Notes: generated by a model from the letters alone, not told the origin. A stretch of 64,000 bases of DNA from Pyrus communis (GCF_963583255.1 NC_084804.1:19310561-19374560), one strand, 5' to 3'; counted from the stretch's first letter, positions 1 through 12,045 are shown. Program-made: numbers and translations.

Positions 1-954
1 TTATGCAACAAAATCTCTTTCAATACTTCAAACTATAATCCAAACCCTTTTAATTATAACTAATAGCAATCATAATTAAGACTATGTGAAACCCTTTTAA
101 AATAATCTGATTTCCTTCTCTACGCGGAAAATATACTTTCATGTTTTTCTTTCATTTCTAACATAGTTGGGCGGCTAAGCACCTCTATTTGTTTTTCATG
201 TAAGAGCTGGAATTTGGTATAGCCAGCCCTGCATGCCCATGGCCGTTCACACTTCATAGCGGCCAAGAGGTAAGACCGAGGCAAAGCACACTTCTAACGT
301 GTAATTTAATCTTTTTTCGGACAAACTTAATAGACATCGTTCGTGCGGCTAATAGTTATTAATTATAATTAAATATAATGAAGCTGAATTTTTCCATGGT
401 AGACCTAATGATTGTTATGTTATGGTTTATTATGAGCACATAATGTCCCACATTTGAAAGAATTTAATTTCAATAAGTTATAGTAGATGTATAATGCATG
501 TGTAAAGTACCACTAAGAACAAACTGGTTTTAGAATTCCACGTTATGCCCCCATGAACATCATCTCTAGCTTCGCCCTTGCTACAACCCCATGATTAATT
601 TTGTGCCTGATGTTTTCTACTTTGTTTTCCGGCCCCCGATCTTTTTTCTTTTCCTTTTTTTTTTTGGAACCGGCCCCCTAGTCGTTGCTTAACGTATATT
701 TGTGTCTGGTATGATTGTCACACTTCAAAAAAAATTCACCTTCAACTTTACGGTTACGTTTTCACTATACTATCTCTTTTAGAATTTGCATTTTCATATA
801 CCATTGGCTTTAGCCACAACTCAAATCTTGAGAACTAAATCTAAAATACTAAGCTCTCAAACAACGACTTTATGCCTTCAAATAATGTATCATAAACTTC
901 AATGGGTGATAAGCCAACAAAAGCTTCTATAGGTAAACCCCATATAAACATACT
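1..954. other. no gene recognised
   Basis: AT-rich intergenic DNA. I see no long open frame, RNA gene or clear repeat boundary in this stretch. Positions 185-300 are more GC-rich than the rest but give no recognisable product. Confidence 0.5.
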
Positions 955-1740
955 AAATATGGGTTTTTTATTACAAATTGTCTCTGAAATTGACCATCAC
1001 CATCAAAATAGTCCCTGAAATTAAAAATTAATCAATGTAGTCCCTGAAAATAAGTGTTACAAATCAATGTGGTCTTTCCATCACAATTCTATTTAAAATT
1101 CCGTTAAGGGCTGATGTGGCACATAAATGGGCCCCACAAGATTTACGGGTTTGTATCACAAATGGTCCCCGAAATTGACCCACACCATCAAGATGGTCCT
1201 TGAAATTGACCCACACCATCAACATGGTCCCTGAAATTGAAAATCAATTAATGTAATCCTTGAAAATAGGTGTCTATCAATATGATCCTTCCGCCATTAT
1301 TTTGTAAAAAAAAATTTTATTTGCTGATATGGGTTTAATAATTAATTAAAAAAAGTTGTCTAAATACCTTTTTGCACAATGAAATTTTTTTCTTCTTATA
1401 GTAGGGCCTACTCCGAAGAGAGATCCCTTTCATAAATTCTCAAAGGCACAGGGCTTAACCAAGGCCTAAGAGGCGGTGTGGAAATATTTTGCAACCAACA
1501 ATAGACGCATCTCGATTATAACCTCATTATGTTAAGGCAAACCTCGCCGTTCTTTGCATTACCAGACCACCAGGGAAGCGCCAAACAAGCTCTCCAAGAT
1601 TAAAGTTGTGAGGATGTTGCCCAAAATGTTAACGGTGATGTCCCATAAGTTGTTGCCAATGGGCCAAGCCGTCATCAAATGTGATCTCGATCCAAGTTCA
1701 ATTCGGTGAAGGGCGTCGAAGTGTGTAAACATACATGTAT

Positions 1741-3591
1741 CACTACTACAAAAGTGGCTTATTGTGTCGGTTTTATATAATATAGTGGTAGATTAGACAT
1801 TTCCGACAGCCACTTTACATGGTGTCATAATAATTGTCGATTATAACTGACATAAACTGTCTATGTCGCTTATAACCGACATAGACTATTAATGTAGCTT
1901 ATAACTAACGTAGTTTTTAATCTTTTAAAATGGTTGTGTTGTATAAAAAAAGAATTGTGTCACTTTCAACTGACATAAAGTTAATGTCGGTTAAAAAGAG
2001 AATCGTTTTGCTTATACCCAACATTAATAATTATTTTTAAATATTTTAAAACTTCTTGTTGATTGTAGCCGACAGGTTGGTGTTCTTTATTTATCTTCTC
2101 TCTTAATAATATCAGAACTCTCTCTCATTTCTCTCAGCCCTATCTCCCTTTAATATCAGAACCCTAGCTGCTTCTCATTTCCTTATAACGAAGAACCCTA
2201 GCCGCACCTCATTACTCACTCTTCTTTGCAAAAACCCAAAACCAGTGAGTTTGCCATGGAAATGTAGGCACATCTAAGCTCCAATCTTCCCACAGAGGTA
2301 AACATCGACCCTGCCATTGTTGAATATGTGTCCATTTGATGATTTTTATATAGAAATAAGAAGCAAACTAACATTTGCTTGTTTGATTTGTGTACGAGTT
2401 TCTGGATCTGCCGAAGAAATAATGGGAAAAGGCAGAATAACACTCCAACAGCTCAGATGCGAAACAAAAAGGGTAAAAAATCCGTTGCATCAACATGTAC
2501 GGCTGCTGCATATACAACCCAAGATAGATGCAGAGGTCCAACAGTCACGGTACTCGTCCCCAAACGTCCGATCTCAACTAATCTACAAGAAATGTTATAA
2601 TCTTTTCTGGTTTCCCTTCACTGATGTGAGCTCGACATGCATTAAATTTGTTCATATATGAATGTGAACTCTTTGTTTCTGGTTGTGAGCAGAACAATGG
2701 CTGATCTGGCGTTTGCAAGGGAAATGGCAAAGAGTGGCTTGGTTAAATCACAGTTCCAAGCAAACAAAAGGTAAGAAAACTTGTTTGTACATGCTGTAGG
2801 TTTGATCTTAAAAATTATGGCTATGTATCATGGCATGTCTCATATTTCTGCATTGTTTGTGTAGGACACTCGGACCTAGGGTATATCTGAGAAAAGGAAA
2901 TGTTGAAGTTGCAGATCCAAAGGAAAACAAATTATCAACTGACACATCTTCAGATCTGAAAGGTATACACTCATCTGTGCTGAGATTTTGCTGGATCTGC
3001 AACATGTGTGAATGGATATGGAATGCATTATCATTTGAAGATACAAACTGAATAAATGACATGTTTTGTTTTTTTTTGTTTTTGAATGCATTAGTGATAG
3101 ATCCGCTGAAAACAGTCGTGTTTCCTCAATAACTCATGGAGCTGTTTACTTGTGGTAGGAAACTTTTTATTATTTTTATTATTAATAGTTTGTGGTGTCG
3201 CTTATGGGCGACAATATAGTTGTTATTTTATTTATCGAATTGTTAGGTGGCGTCGGTTAGGGCCGACAATACTGTTGTTTATTTTATTTATTAAATAGTT
3301 AGGTGGTGTCGGTTAGGACCGACACTACTATCCTTTTTAATGTCGCCTATATCCAACGTGAGTTTCAATGTTCCTTTTATCCGACACTACTATCCTTTAT
3401 TTTATTTTATATTGCTTTCCTTCTTCATGATGGATTAAGGGGAGTAACCGACATCAAGAGCCTTTTTGCGATGCTAGCAATGGTGTCGATTCTTTTATCA
3501 TATACTGCATGAGTTTATGTTGGATTTTTACCTATTATCCAATAGAATTTATGTTTTCTTGTCGATTGTTACAGGTCATTTTGTAGTAGTG
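1741..3591. mobile_element. CACTA (En/Spm-type) DNA transposon, non-autonomous
   Basis: The ends are CACTACTACAAAA at 1741 and its inverted partner TTTTGTAGTAGTG ending at 3591. They are flanked by the 3-bp target duplication TAT (1738-1740 and 3592-3594), which is diagnostic of CACTA elements. Subterminal zones at 1760-2080 and 3190-3500 are filled with short direct and inverted copies of a 'gtcggttataaccgacat'-like motif, as expected for transposase binding sites. The element is 1851 bp and has no transposase frame, so it is non-autonomous. It carries exon-like sequence in the middle. Confidence 0.88.
2693..2962 (+). pseudogene. Two exon-like segments carried in the CACTA element
   Basis: Segment A (2693-2770) follows an AG acceptor-like site and ends at AAAAG|GTAAGA. 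Segment B (2865-2962) follows TTTGTGTAG and ends at CTGAAAG|GTATAC. Joined, they keep one open frame of about 57 residues beginning MADLAFAREMAKSGLV, with an arginine codon split by the intron. An earlier stretch (2380-2600) is also open. I do not recognise the product. It may be a captured host gene fragment or a diverged element-encoded protein. The consistent splice signals and frame argue against chance. Confidence 0.45.
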
Positions 3592-4194
3592 TATTGGTAA
3601 TTTTTTTAGAGAATAAAGAGCGAAGGAGGTAGAGAAATGTGGACTAGAATTGGAGGTGATTGCAAGACTGGGTTTTTGGGTTGACAATTTTTTTATTAGT
3701 AAATTATTAAGCCTATTTGTAATTTTTTTAATTTAATTAGACTTGTATGACCCATTTATGTGTGACGTCAGCACATAACATAATTTTTGATAGAATTGTG
3801 ATGGAAGGACTACATTGATTTGAGACACTTACTTGTGTGACTACATTTATCAATTTTCAATTTTGGGAACCATTTTGCTGTCTCGGGTCAATTTCAAGGA
3901 CCATTTTGATGTCGTGGGTAAATTTCAAAGACCATTTGTGGAAAAAAAAAATAAAAAGAAAAAAAAAGGGACTTATGGGGCCAATTTATGTGTCATATTA
4001 GTACTTAACATAATTTTTAACAGAATTGTAACGGAAGAACCATATTGATTTGCGACACTTATTTTAGGGACTACATTGATTGATTTTCAATTGTAGGGAC
4101 CATCTTGATGGTGAGGGTCAATTTCAGGGACCATTTGTGATAAAAACCCTATTAAATAATGATCTAAAATTAAATTCCAATAATCTTGTAAAGG

Positions 4195-4260
4195 GCTTGT
4201 AGTTCAGTTGGTTAAGACCATTTACCCTTGCACCCAAGATCAAAGGTCTTTTGCATAAAA
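4195..4260 (+). repeat. tRNA-related SINE fragment
   Basis: The stretch 'tagttcagttggttaagacc' resembles a pol III A box, and a weak B-box-like part follows about 30 bp later. It resembles the fragment at 6725-6780 on the other strand. It is too short and degenerate to be a tRNA gene. Confidence 0.35.
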
Positions 4261-4313
4261 AATTATTAAAATTCCAACACTCCGGCCCATGTTAAACTTA
4301 TTGACTTGGCTAC

Positions 4314-4452
4314 AATATTTATATGTATTTAATACAATTACCATCTCGGCGGTCATCTATGGTCTCTTGATATATATATATATATATATATATATTCACA
4401 TGAATTATATCTAACTATGAAATAGTAATTGTATTAAATACATATAAATATT
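4314..4452. repeat. (TA)n microsatellite between perfect 28-bp inverted repeats
   Basis: The arms 4314-4341 and 4425-4452 are exact reverse complements. The TA tract at about 4370-4395 lies between them. The whole can fold into one long hairpin or cruciform, and is probably the remains of a small MITE. Confidence 0.75.
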
Positions 4453-4574
4453 ATGATCGAAAAAATTATAAAAAATAATAAAAGCAATAATGTAGTAACT
4501 GAGTACAACGAGGGGAAAAATGCTAAACGCGCTAGGAAGGAATTGGATTGCCAGTTGGGGATCTTACCAAGTTA

Positions 4575-4800
4575 TGGCTCATTTGGAAGTACTTTTAAAA
4601 TGACTGAAAGCGCTTTTGGTGACAATGTTTTTGAAACGAATCATTAGTAATTAAAATCCAAGTGGATCTTGGAAAAACACTTTTAAGTGTTTCCTGCAAG
4701 AAAAACATATCTGGTGTTTCTTCATCAAAACACTTAAAAGTGTTTTTGGAACTCAAAATCAATTTTACCAAAACTATTTTCAATCATTTTTTGAGAGTCA
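4575..4800. repeat. Fold-back MITE-like repeat
   Basis: The segment around 'aaaacacttttaagtgttt' (about 4674-4700) pairs with 4725-4750 to give a strong fold-back. Its outer part reads 'tttggaagtacttttaaaat'. I see no target duplication, so the boundaries are approximate. Confidence 0.4.
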
Positions 4801-5775
4801 CAAATTTATTTTTGTTTGTAGAATTCTGACTATCCACAATGAGCCTTTCCATCAGATATCAAGTTCCCCCAACGCAAAGAGATATCAATTGTAAGAAATC
4901 GGTTATGGCTATTAATATTGTAAAACAAATATAGCTGCAAATTCTTTGTCGAATATTGGACACAGATTGCTGATTATATGTTCATAGATAACTTTTTTTT
5001 TTGCTCTCTTTATTCGAAAACTATGTTTTCTTTTTACCTTTTTAGTTACTAGGAAGGTGAAGGGGAGAAGAGGGGATATATATGGTAGCAAGAATTCGCC
5101 GTCTTCAATCCTAATGAATTTGTACCTACAATCTTACGAGGGCTCATTCAAGACTTACTTGTACTACTACTCAACAAAAAAAAAAAAAAAAAAGAGCTTA
5201 TGTTTCGCCTCATCAGGATATATACAATACATTTTTTAAACCACGGAGGGCTCACATCCAATCAACAAAAGAGATAACACTTTCAAGAACTTGCAAATTA
5301 GAGAAGTACCGTAAATGCGCACCACAAGAAAAAAGAGCGCACCACTCACTGATGATCTTGCATCGACAAAGAAGCATTGGTATGAATCGTCTCCAATAAA
5401 CATCTAGCTCTCTCCACATGATCATTTTCATGCTTACAAATCACAAGAAACACAAAAACCACCACCTCAATTCTAAACAACAGTCACTGCTCAAAGATTT
5501 GAACTTGAGCCATAATCCATAGACGTGGTAAAGGCTCTCGATCGTGACATAGCGAGAGAGAGACCACAAAATTTTTAAAGCAAACGATCAATCGCAACCA
5601 AAGGATGAAAATGGTTAGAAGATAGGAGAAGCAAGAAGGAGAAGAAGGGAAAAACCCAAGAGGGATTCACGCCACCGACTCCAAGGCCAAAGACAAAGGT
5701 TGACGACAGAGGGTTTCTTCTATGTTTTTCTCTCTTGAGATTAGGATCATATGATTCTAGGACATTATCCTCATG
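4801..5775. other. no gene recognised
   Basis: AT-rich DNA with an A-run at 5176-5193. A short purine-rich minus-strand open stretch at 5575-5778 looks like low-complexity or retroelement leader sequence. Nothing here is supported as a gene. Confidence 0.4.
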
Positions 5776-6217
5776 CATGGCCGGTTTTCAGATTTTAGAT
5801 GCCCTGTACGAGATTCAAACGGGAGCCCTTACATGGTTTAAAATTTTGATTGCTATATTTTCTTTTATAGTTTATATTTTTTTAGTTATGGATTAAATTG
5901 ATATAATGAAAAAAACAACATGAAGCATAATGTGGTGGTATGCACCTATCTGAAATACTATGGTTTTTTTGTTCCCAACTCCTTAATTTTTAAATACAAA
6001 AAACTTGGAGTGATGACTATGTAGTTATTGTATTACCGTACAAATACCATAATAATAACCATTAAGGATCTTTATTAGCATCTAGAGTTCATCTCATAAC
6101 AAATTTGTGACCATGATCACGCTTATATATATAAAGGTTTTTATTAGAATTTGGGGACCCCAAAAAATCAGAAACCTGTGCGGTTGCACATTTTGCACCT
6201 CTTTAGAGCCGGCACTG
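5776..6217. mobile_element. hAT-type MITE, complete copy
   Basis: The element starts CATGGCCGG and ends GCCGGCACTG, so the ends are imperfect inverted repeats around a GCCGG core. It is flanked by TCCTCATG (5768-5775) and TCCTCATA (6218-6225), a 7/8 match to an 8-bp target duplication typical of hAT elements. It is 442 bp with no coding capacity. Its internal TATATATATA at about 6123-6133 is the site homologous to where the pararetrovirus cluster split the sister copy at 28360-49023, so this copy shows what the unoccupied site looked like. Confidence 0.85.
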
Positions 6218-6225
6218 TCCTCATA

Positions 6226-7084
6226 GATCTGTTAAGAATAATACAATCTGGTGATCATTTGATCAGAAAAGGGCTTCATTAATTTTAAGTTAATCAAAAA
6301 ACACATTTTTATATATTTTTTTAACCATAAGGACCAAATCCAATATTGAATCAGCTCAGCAAGGTTTCTTTAACCATAAAGATAAAATCCAATATTAAGA
6401 AGCCCATACTGTTTTTGGTTATCTTTTGGACATGTTGTTTTGTTTTTTGTGCTTATGATTAAAAAAATCCATTAGGTGTTTTTTCTTCATTAAGATTTTG
6501 TTTTGTAACTAAGGTCTTTTAGAGTAAAACTACCTATTTCATTTTCTATATGTCATATTTTTTAATTTTGCAAATAAATGTTTCATTTTTTGTTATTAAA
6601 ACAGTAAATCCTGAAAGTTAACAGCATTAAGGCGTTAAAAAAATATATATCAAATATCTGGCACAAAAATGAAAGTTCGAAATTTCAAAAGCAATTTTCA
6701 GTTTTATACAAAAACTAAAAAATAAACACAGGACCTCAAACGCAGGGTAAATGCTCTTAACCATTTGGGTTGTCGCAAGAACAATGCTTAAGCGTGGATC
6801 AGATTACATGTGAAACACATATCTGAGTTTACGATAATATCAAACCAACACAGGGCCTCTTACAGACTACATCCATCATCACCAATATGAGTTGTATAAT
6901 TCGCATATTCATCTGCAATCTAGGTATTCAACAGGGGCCCTTTGTAATGCTGAAATTAAATATTATTGGCAGATGCTAGTTTCTTTATTAATTTTTGTGT
7001 GCCCTTATTTCCATGGCCAAAAGACTTTGTAGTCTGTTCTACCACAATAGCAGATCGACCTCCTACTACATCCTATGAGTTTCA
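6226..7084. other. 3' flank of the bHLH gene, with a SINE-like fragment
   Basis: This holds the 3' untranslated and downstream DNA of the minus-strand bHLH gene. A tRNA-like fragment sits on the minus strand at about 6725-6780 (A-box-like 'aaatggttaagagca', B-box-like 'gcgtttgaggtcc'). No other gene is seen. Confidence 0.45.
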
Positions 7085-8824
7085 TCAAGAATTTAAGTCG
7101 ATCCCAATGTTTATTCCATTGTAAGAGATAGGAGCAAACATCCACATATCATCCGAGCTTAGGAGCTGCAAAATAGAAACCGAAAAAACAATATTATTAT
7201 ATCACTAAATCAAAACTTCTGTTCAGATTTAAACTTGAACGTGAATATATATTTCATTATTTCAGTTCTCTTTCTTTTGGTATTACCTTTATCTGAAGCT
7301 GTAAGAACTTCACATACTGGGTAGCCTCCTCAAGCATTGTGCTGAGATCAACCTGCATTGCCCACAAAAAAAAAAAAAAAAAAAAAAAAATTCATATTAG
7401 GAGAACTTAGTTACATGCATGGGGCTCTTAAATAATTACACCCACTCTTATATTATTAGAGTTTATATGCTGACAATTACCTTTGTTCCATTTGGTACAA
7501 GGTTCTGCAAAATTCTTAACCGCGCGTTTATTTTTTCTCTTCTTTTCTGCAGGATATGCATAGAAACTTGATCAGTTTTATCTGTACTACTAGGCGCTTC
7601 ATCTATACTAACATTGTCGTCAACCATAACATATGAAATGTCAACTATACCCCTATTGGAAAAAAAGCAACTTTAATACAATGAACTAAGGGTTATACAA
7701 TGATTTTCCATTCAAGAACTATACATTTTCTACTTTCAAGACTTTCAACATCCTCATCCCTCTAGTATTGATCAATAGAAATCTCTTTTTTCAAGAAATT
7801 GGTAAATATATACTTCAGAGTACTTTATGGACTTACCTTCGCATATATGCTTTGGGAACCAGTTGCCGATCCCCTACTGGCTTTTGTCCCTTTTGGACTC
7901 AAGATTGAAGTACTCACGCCTCTACTCAGATCGTGATGAGAACCATTAATGGAGTCATCGTCCCCTGAGCAGCAACTGCTTGAGCTCTGTCCTTTGGTGC
8001 TTACATCATTATCTTCAATGTCTCCGCTTGAGACCGCCTTTTGGCCCTTCTTCGCCTTCATATTCCTCTGATTCTTTAGCACCTACAAAATTTAGTCATT
8101 TACTTATGATTGGAGATGCTCACACATTCTCATTTTTTCAAGTTAAAAAAATACGATAAAAAATAAGCATCACCAATTAAGTGCATGAAAGAGAGATTAA
8201 TTAAAGCTTGATCTTGTGTATACTTACATCTACTGAACTGCAAGGCCTTTTATTAGAATTTTCGGAAACCATAACTTCATTTTCCATTGCAGGTTCCCGT
8301 ATCGCCATCTCATGATCAGACTCCCTATTAAGCTGCAGAAGCTTGTCATAAATAGCAGCTCCCGGCTGGTTTTCAATATTGATATTGCTCAGTTCTTGGT
8401 GATGATCCATGCCATATTCTTCGCCTTGAGTGGGAAACAAGTTGGTATCATTGTCGTCCCATGGACGAAATGCTTCGGAGTTGTGGTAACTTGTTTCCAC
8501 AATACGGTTAGGATTACCAATGTAGTGGTTTGTTTCATCATTGCTCATAATATAAGTACTACTCCCATTTGAAAAATAAAGATCAACCATTTCTGAAGAA
8601 TATTGTGAACCTTGATAAATGCCTTCCATGTTAGATGTTGAAAAATCATAGCTAGGACAAATTGCAAATGGGATTGCTGAGCTTGAAGCCTCATTCATCT
8701 CATTTGTGACGGAACAGTTAGCGAGCAACTGGGACATGAACTCCGCCTCCTCATCGGAGGAGTACATTGCACCAAGTGAACTCGATCCACCATTTGCAAT
8801 AGCTGCTGCAGATTCCATATGCAT
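7085..8824 (-). CDS. RSL2-like: bHLH transcription factor, RSL class II (root-hair type)
   Basis: Five exons read on the minus strand: 8824-8228, 8082-7837, 7546-7481, 7352-7287 and 7165-7085. All introns are GT-AG and phase 0, giving 351 aa. The start is the first ATG after the TATA box; a second in-frame Met lies two codons on. Exon 1 encodes an acidic, low-complexity N-terminal region. Exon 2 ends in the conserved lead-in ASRGSAT..QSIYAK. Exons 3 and 4 encode the bHLH: basic region KRREKINARLR, helix 1 ILQNLVPNGTK, and loop/helix 2 VDLSTMLEEATQYVKFLQLQIK. Exon 5 gives the tail LLSSDDMWMFAPISYNG, typical of ROOT HAIR DEFECTIVE SIX-LIKE class II proteins (RSL2/RSL4 type). These are nuclear activators that bind E-box or RHE-type sites and promote root-hair elongation. 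The length fits RSL2-like better than the shorter RSL4. No lesion is seen, so the gene looks functional. Orthology within class II cannot be settled from one sequence. Confidence 0.9.
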
Positions 8825-8928
8825 GCTAAATGTATAGAGAAGTCTTTTTTTTTTTCTTTTGCTTTAGTGCTAATAATTGTGAAGGAAGCTAGACTTGTTT
8901 GGTGCTCTGGACGAAGGAGATTGGGGCA

Positions 8929-8936
8929 TATTTATA
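8929..8936 (-). promoter_or_regulatory. TATA box of the bHLH gene
   Basis: TATAAATA on the minus strand lies about 105 bp upstream of the ATG at 8824. This leaves a 5' leader of roughly 70-75 nt. It is the only good TATA match close to the start. Confidence 0.6.
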
Positions 8937-9130
8937 GACAGGAGTAGCCAACTCAGTTTGAATTCCAAATAGAATTTCCCTTATTAATTCTTAATTATCA
9001 ATCATTAACATGAAATAGTCTATAATCTTTAAACAACGGCATGGGGCCTTGTACAGCTAAAAAATATTTGCAATTTCATTATTAATGTTCTATATCTTTC
9101 AATATTTGTTAATGTCGACCAATATTTTTT

Positions 9131-9530
9131 AGGCCTAATTAGATTATTAATACCCGTAGTGATAGGGCAGTTGAAAAATTGTCCATGTGGTGAAAAAAAA
9201 AGGATTTAAGCCCATGGTGAAGTCTGCTAGGATTTATGCCCAAAATTGAAAATTCCGTCTATTTTCCCTCACGTGAGGCTCACATGTGAGACTAAAAAGA
9301 TAGAGTTAGCCTCACATGTAAGCTTCACGTGCTAACAATTAACGGAGAATTTCGTTTTAGCCTCTTATGTGTGGCTCACATGCTAATAATTAATGAAGAT
9401 GGCGAAATTTTCAATTTTGGCCTAAATCCTAACAGACTTTACGACAGAAGCTTAAATTCTAATTTTTTCACCACATGTGCTATCTTTCGACTATCCTATT
9501 ACCACGGAACTATTAATCCAATTAAACCTA
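9131..9530. mobile_element. MITE with long inverted arms upstream of the bHLH gene
   Basis: The left arm starting AGGCCTAATTAGATTATTAA and the right arm ending in its imperfect reverse complement (ending AAACCTA) pair over about 130 bp. Both flanks are T-runs, so the target duplication is unclear. The middle holds several E-box palindromes: CACGTG at 9270 and 9326, CACATGTG at 9281 and 9472, and CACATG at 9313 and 9377. The element lies about 200 bp upstream of the TATA box, so it may matter for regulation; that is inference. Confidence 0.6.
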
Positions 9531-10802
9531 TTTTTTATGCCGTTGTTGGATAAAGCCTACATCAATAATTTTTTTTTCTTTCTTCTTTTGTCAAATACAT
9601 CAATATTTTTTAAAGATTAGCAATTGCTGAAGTTCTATGGAAATAATTTTGAATTAAATATTGGTCGACATTAAAAAATATTGAATGGAAAAACCGAAAT
9701 CGATCGAGATCGAATTGAGCTGCATCAATATATAAAATGTGAGTTGTGGATATTCCTTTGACATTCTTGATGTCTACATATGGCTTCATACAAGTCATAG
9801 GATCGGATGGATTAATCCCACGTCCGAAAGCCACAACAATTAAAAATACAAATATAAGTTGTGGCATCATATAAGTGAAGACGGGTATCATTATTAAAGA
9901 TCTCAATCCTATAAATTTAAAGTTCAAGAAAAGATCTTTAGGTCAATATATACCCTTCTTTGTCTAGTTTAACCCTTTCCTTTTCAAGTTTAATACCCTA
10001 AACCTTATTATGACTGTCCATTTTGGTCTTGTTTCAGTGGTGGCATTACGTACAAACGATTCAGCGGCATAGGGTCCCAAATTTCAAAGGGCCTCCAAAA
10101 AATTTCAGCCTCCTTCATATTACATATGCACATATTAAATGAATAAAATCACTTAGCATTATGAACTGGTAAAAGTAGTTTACCAAATAAGATTTTAATT
10201 TTTAGTTTAAAAAAAAAATGAAAAGTGAAAACTAAAAATTAAAAACTCAAAAAAAAAAAAAAAAAAAAAAAAGGTTATCAAACAACTTACTACATCTTAT
10301 TAGAAGGTCTAATTAAATACACCTTTTTGAAGTATTGAATGAAAGGAAATTCACATCTTATGTATAGTGAAATTTTGAGCCTAAAACAATGACAGTAAAA
10401 AATTGGGTAAATTGGACGACGTATGGTTGTGGGGTTCACATGTGGGTCAATCTGTTCTAATACTATGAAAGAGTTTGAGGTTTCACTATAAAATCAATTG
10501 ACAATATGGAAAGTAACTCAACTTTATATGCACATGCAAGATTTGGTAGAACTTTTGATATTTGACATTTCTTCACATCCTGGCACTAAATGGTAAAAAC
10601 TATTTTACGTTGTTGAGAGACTTGACTAATTTTCCAAGATAAAATTGTTGGAGTTATTATGTGAGATGTATGTGAGTCGATATATGATGTCATAAATCTC
10701 ACACATAAAGGACCAAACTGATAAATTTGAAACCTAAATCTTATAAGAAGATACATTGACCATTTTCAATTGAATTAGCAAGTTGTTTCACTTCTACTTC
10801 AA
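9531..10802. other. no gene recognised
   Basis: AT-rich DNA with a fold-back 'tttttagtttaaaa'-type stretch and an A-run (10195-10275). The short open stretches on either strand show no domain and no splice context. Confidence 0.4.
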
Positions 10803-12045
10803 ATTTTTTTTTTTTGACAAGCAACACTATTTGGTATTTCATTAATTAACCGAGGCAATACATAGGTGCCAATTGGGCACAATCCTCCAGTGATCAAGAA
10901 AATGATCTAGAAGTGAATTTGCGCAAATAAGACAATAACAATAAAACCCCTAAGCAGCTACCAGATGTACGAGAACTTTCCACAACACCCATACAAAGCT
11001 GTCACATAAACGATATATAACAGATTCGTATAGGTGATTGCAAATAGTCATCGCTAAATAACGTCGCCACATAAAGTCATCGCGGAAGCGAGACCACGTA
11101 AAATCATCGTTAGTAGACGAGACCATATACTACAATGTTCAAAGCGAAAACCAAATACAACCATTGTTGCGGTGAGGCCACAATAGTCACTAGGCGAGAC
11201 AATAAAGCTACACTAAACTAGGCTAAACTAACATAATCTAACACATCCAATGGAATGAGGACCCCCAGGTAAGGACCAATGCCATGCCACGGCAAGACGG
11301 GTCAGGCCGCTACACCTGAAATCCAGCTGAGCAGCAATCCATCGTAAGCAGCAGAAGTTCCAAATGCAACCACCAACAGGAAGCCTAGACATAGCCACCG
11401 CCAGATTTGTCCGCCCAAACTAAAATAGCACCACCAAGGAGGTAGCACTTTAATCCGAGTGTGGATTTCGGCTAGTCCACAACACCAAAGCAAAGTGATG
11501 AAATATGGCTCCAACCCACCAGCAGCCCAATCCAAGCCCAAATCATGCGTCATACCCCGAAATAAGGAAGAGGCCTTAAGCAAGGCATAACCCAGATTCG
11601 GGAAGGAGGTGTGAAGCTAAGAGTCAAAACGGTAGGAGAGAAGACCCACTTGCATCCGCAGACCCAACCCTACACCAAGAGCACAAACGGCATAATAAGG
11701 TGAATCTTGAGATGGCAAGGTCCATATCTAAATGTTGGGGGAGAGTCAGGGGAGGAGAGAGGAGAGTGGAGGGCTAAGAAGGCTGGGATGGGGGAAAATG
11801 GCTTAAGAAACAGGGGGGGGGGGGAGGTGGATAGCGAGGCGAGAAAAAATCTAGGATGAGAGGGGGGGAAATAGAGGGGAAAGATGGGAAAAAAGGGAGG
11901 GAGGCTAGGAGGAGAAGGAGAAGCTGCCACCGGTCCCCAGCCTTAGCCAGAAGCCGGCGGCCATGGAGGAAGCTAGGACTTGACGAGGGGCAAGAGGGTT
12001 TCTAGAGAGATTTTCGTCGTATTATAAAACGGCTTCTATTGAGGA
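10803..12045 (-). mobile_element. LINE-like retroelement remnant
   Basis: Read on the minus strand, this block begins with a C/T-rich leader, has a G+C content well above its surroundings, and ends in a run of A (plus-strand T-run at 10808-10820). That layout fits a 5'-leader-plus-3'-tail LINE copy with most of its coding region deleted. No endonuclease or reverse transcriptase motif is visible. The proline-rich open stretch at 11670-11930 comes from simple C/T-rich sequence. Confidence 0.35.

Larger units (their letters stand above)
1141..3945. mobile_element. Inner element with the same type of inverted ends
   Basis: A second left end (about 1141-1330) and right end (about 3720-3945) repeat the terminal sequence of the outer element. 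This looks like one family member inserted just inside another, or duplicated ends. The interior at 1400-1740 is less AT-rich and its minus strand reads open for about 60 codons, which could be captured host sequence. I cannot name it. Confidence 0.45.
955..4155. mobile_element. Outer terminal-inverted-repeat element (MULE-like)
   Basis: The left end (about 955-1140) and right end (about 3960-4155) are long inverted repeats of about 180 bp. They are built from a phrase repeated with variation that reads 'ggtccctgaaattgacc' on the left, with its reverse complement on the right. Long terminal inverted repeats and no recognisable transposase fit a non-autonomous Mutator-like element, but no convincing 9-bp target duplication is visible. 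A second pair of the same type and a CACTA element lie inside. The boundaries are approximate. Confidence 0.55.

Noticed and set aside
4195..4260. tRNA gene
   Set aside because: The A box is plausible but no acceptor stem or anticodon arm can be formed.
8312..8572. Plus-strand open frame opposite the bHLH gene
   Set aside because: Shadow of exon 1, whose frame is supported by splice sites and a conserved domain downstream.
11670..11930. Proline-rich protein on the minus strand
   Set aside because: Simple C/T-rich sequence in a LINE-like leader; no signal peptide, splice context or family motif.
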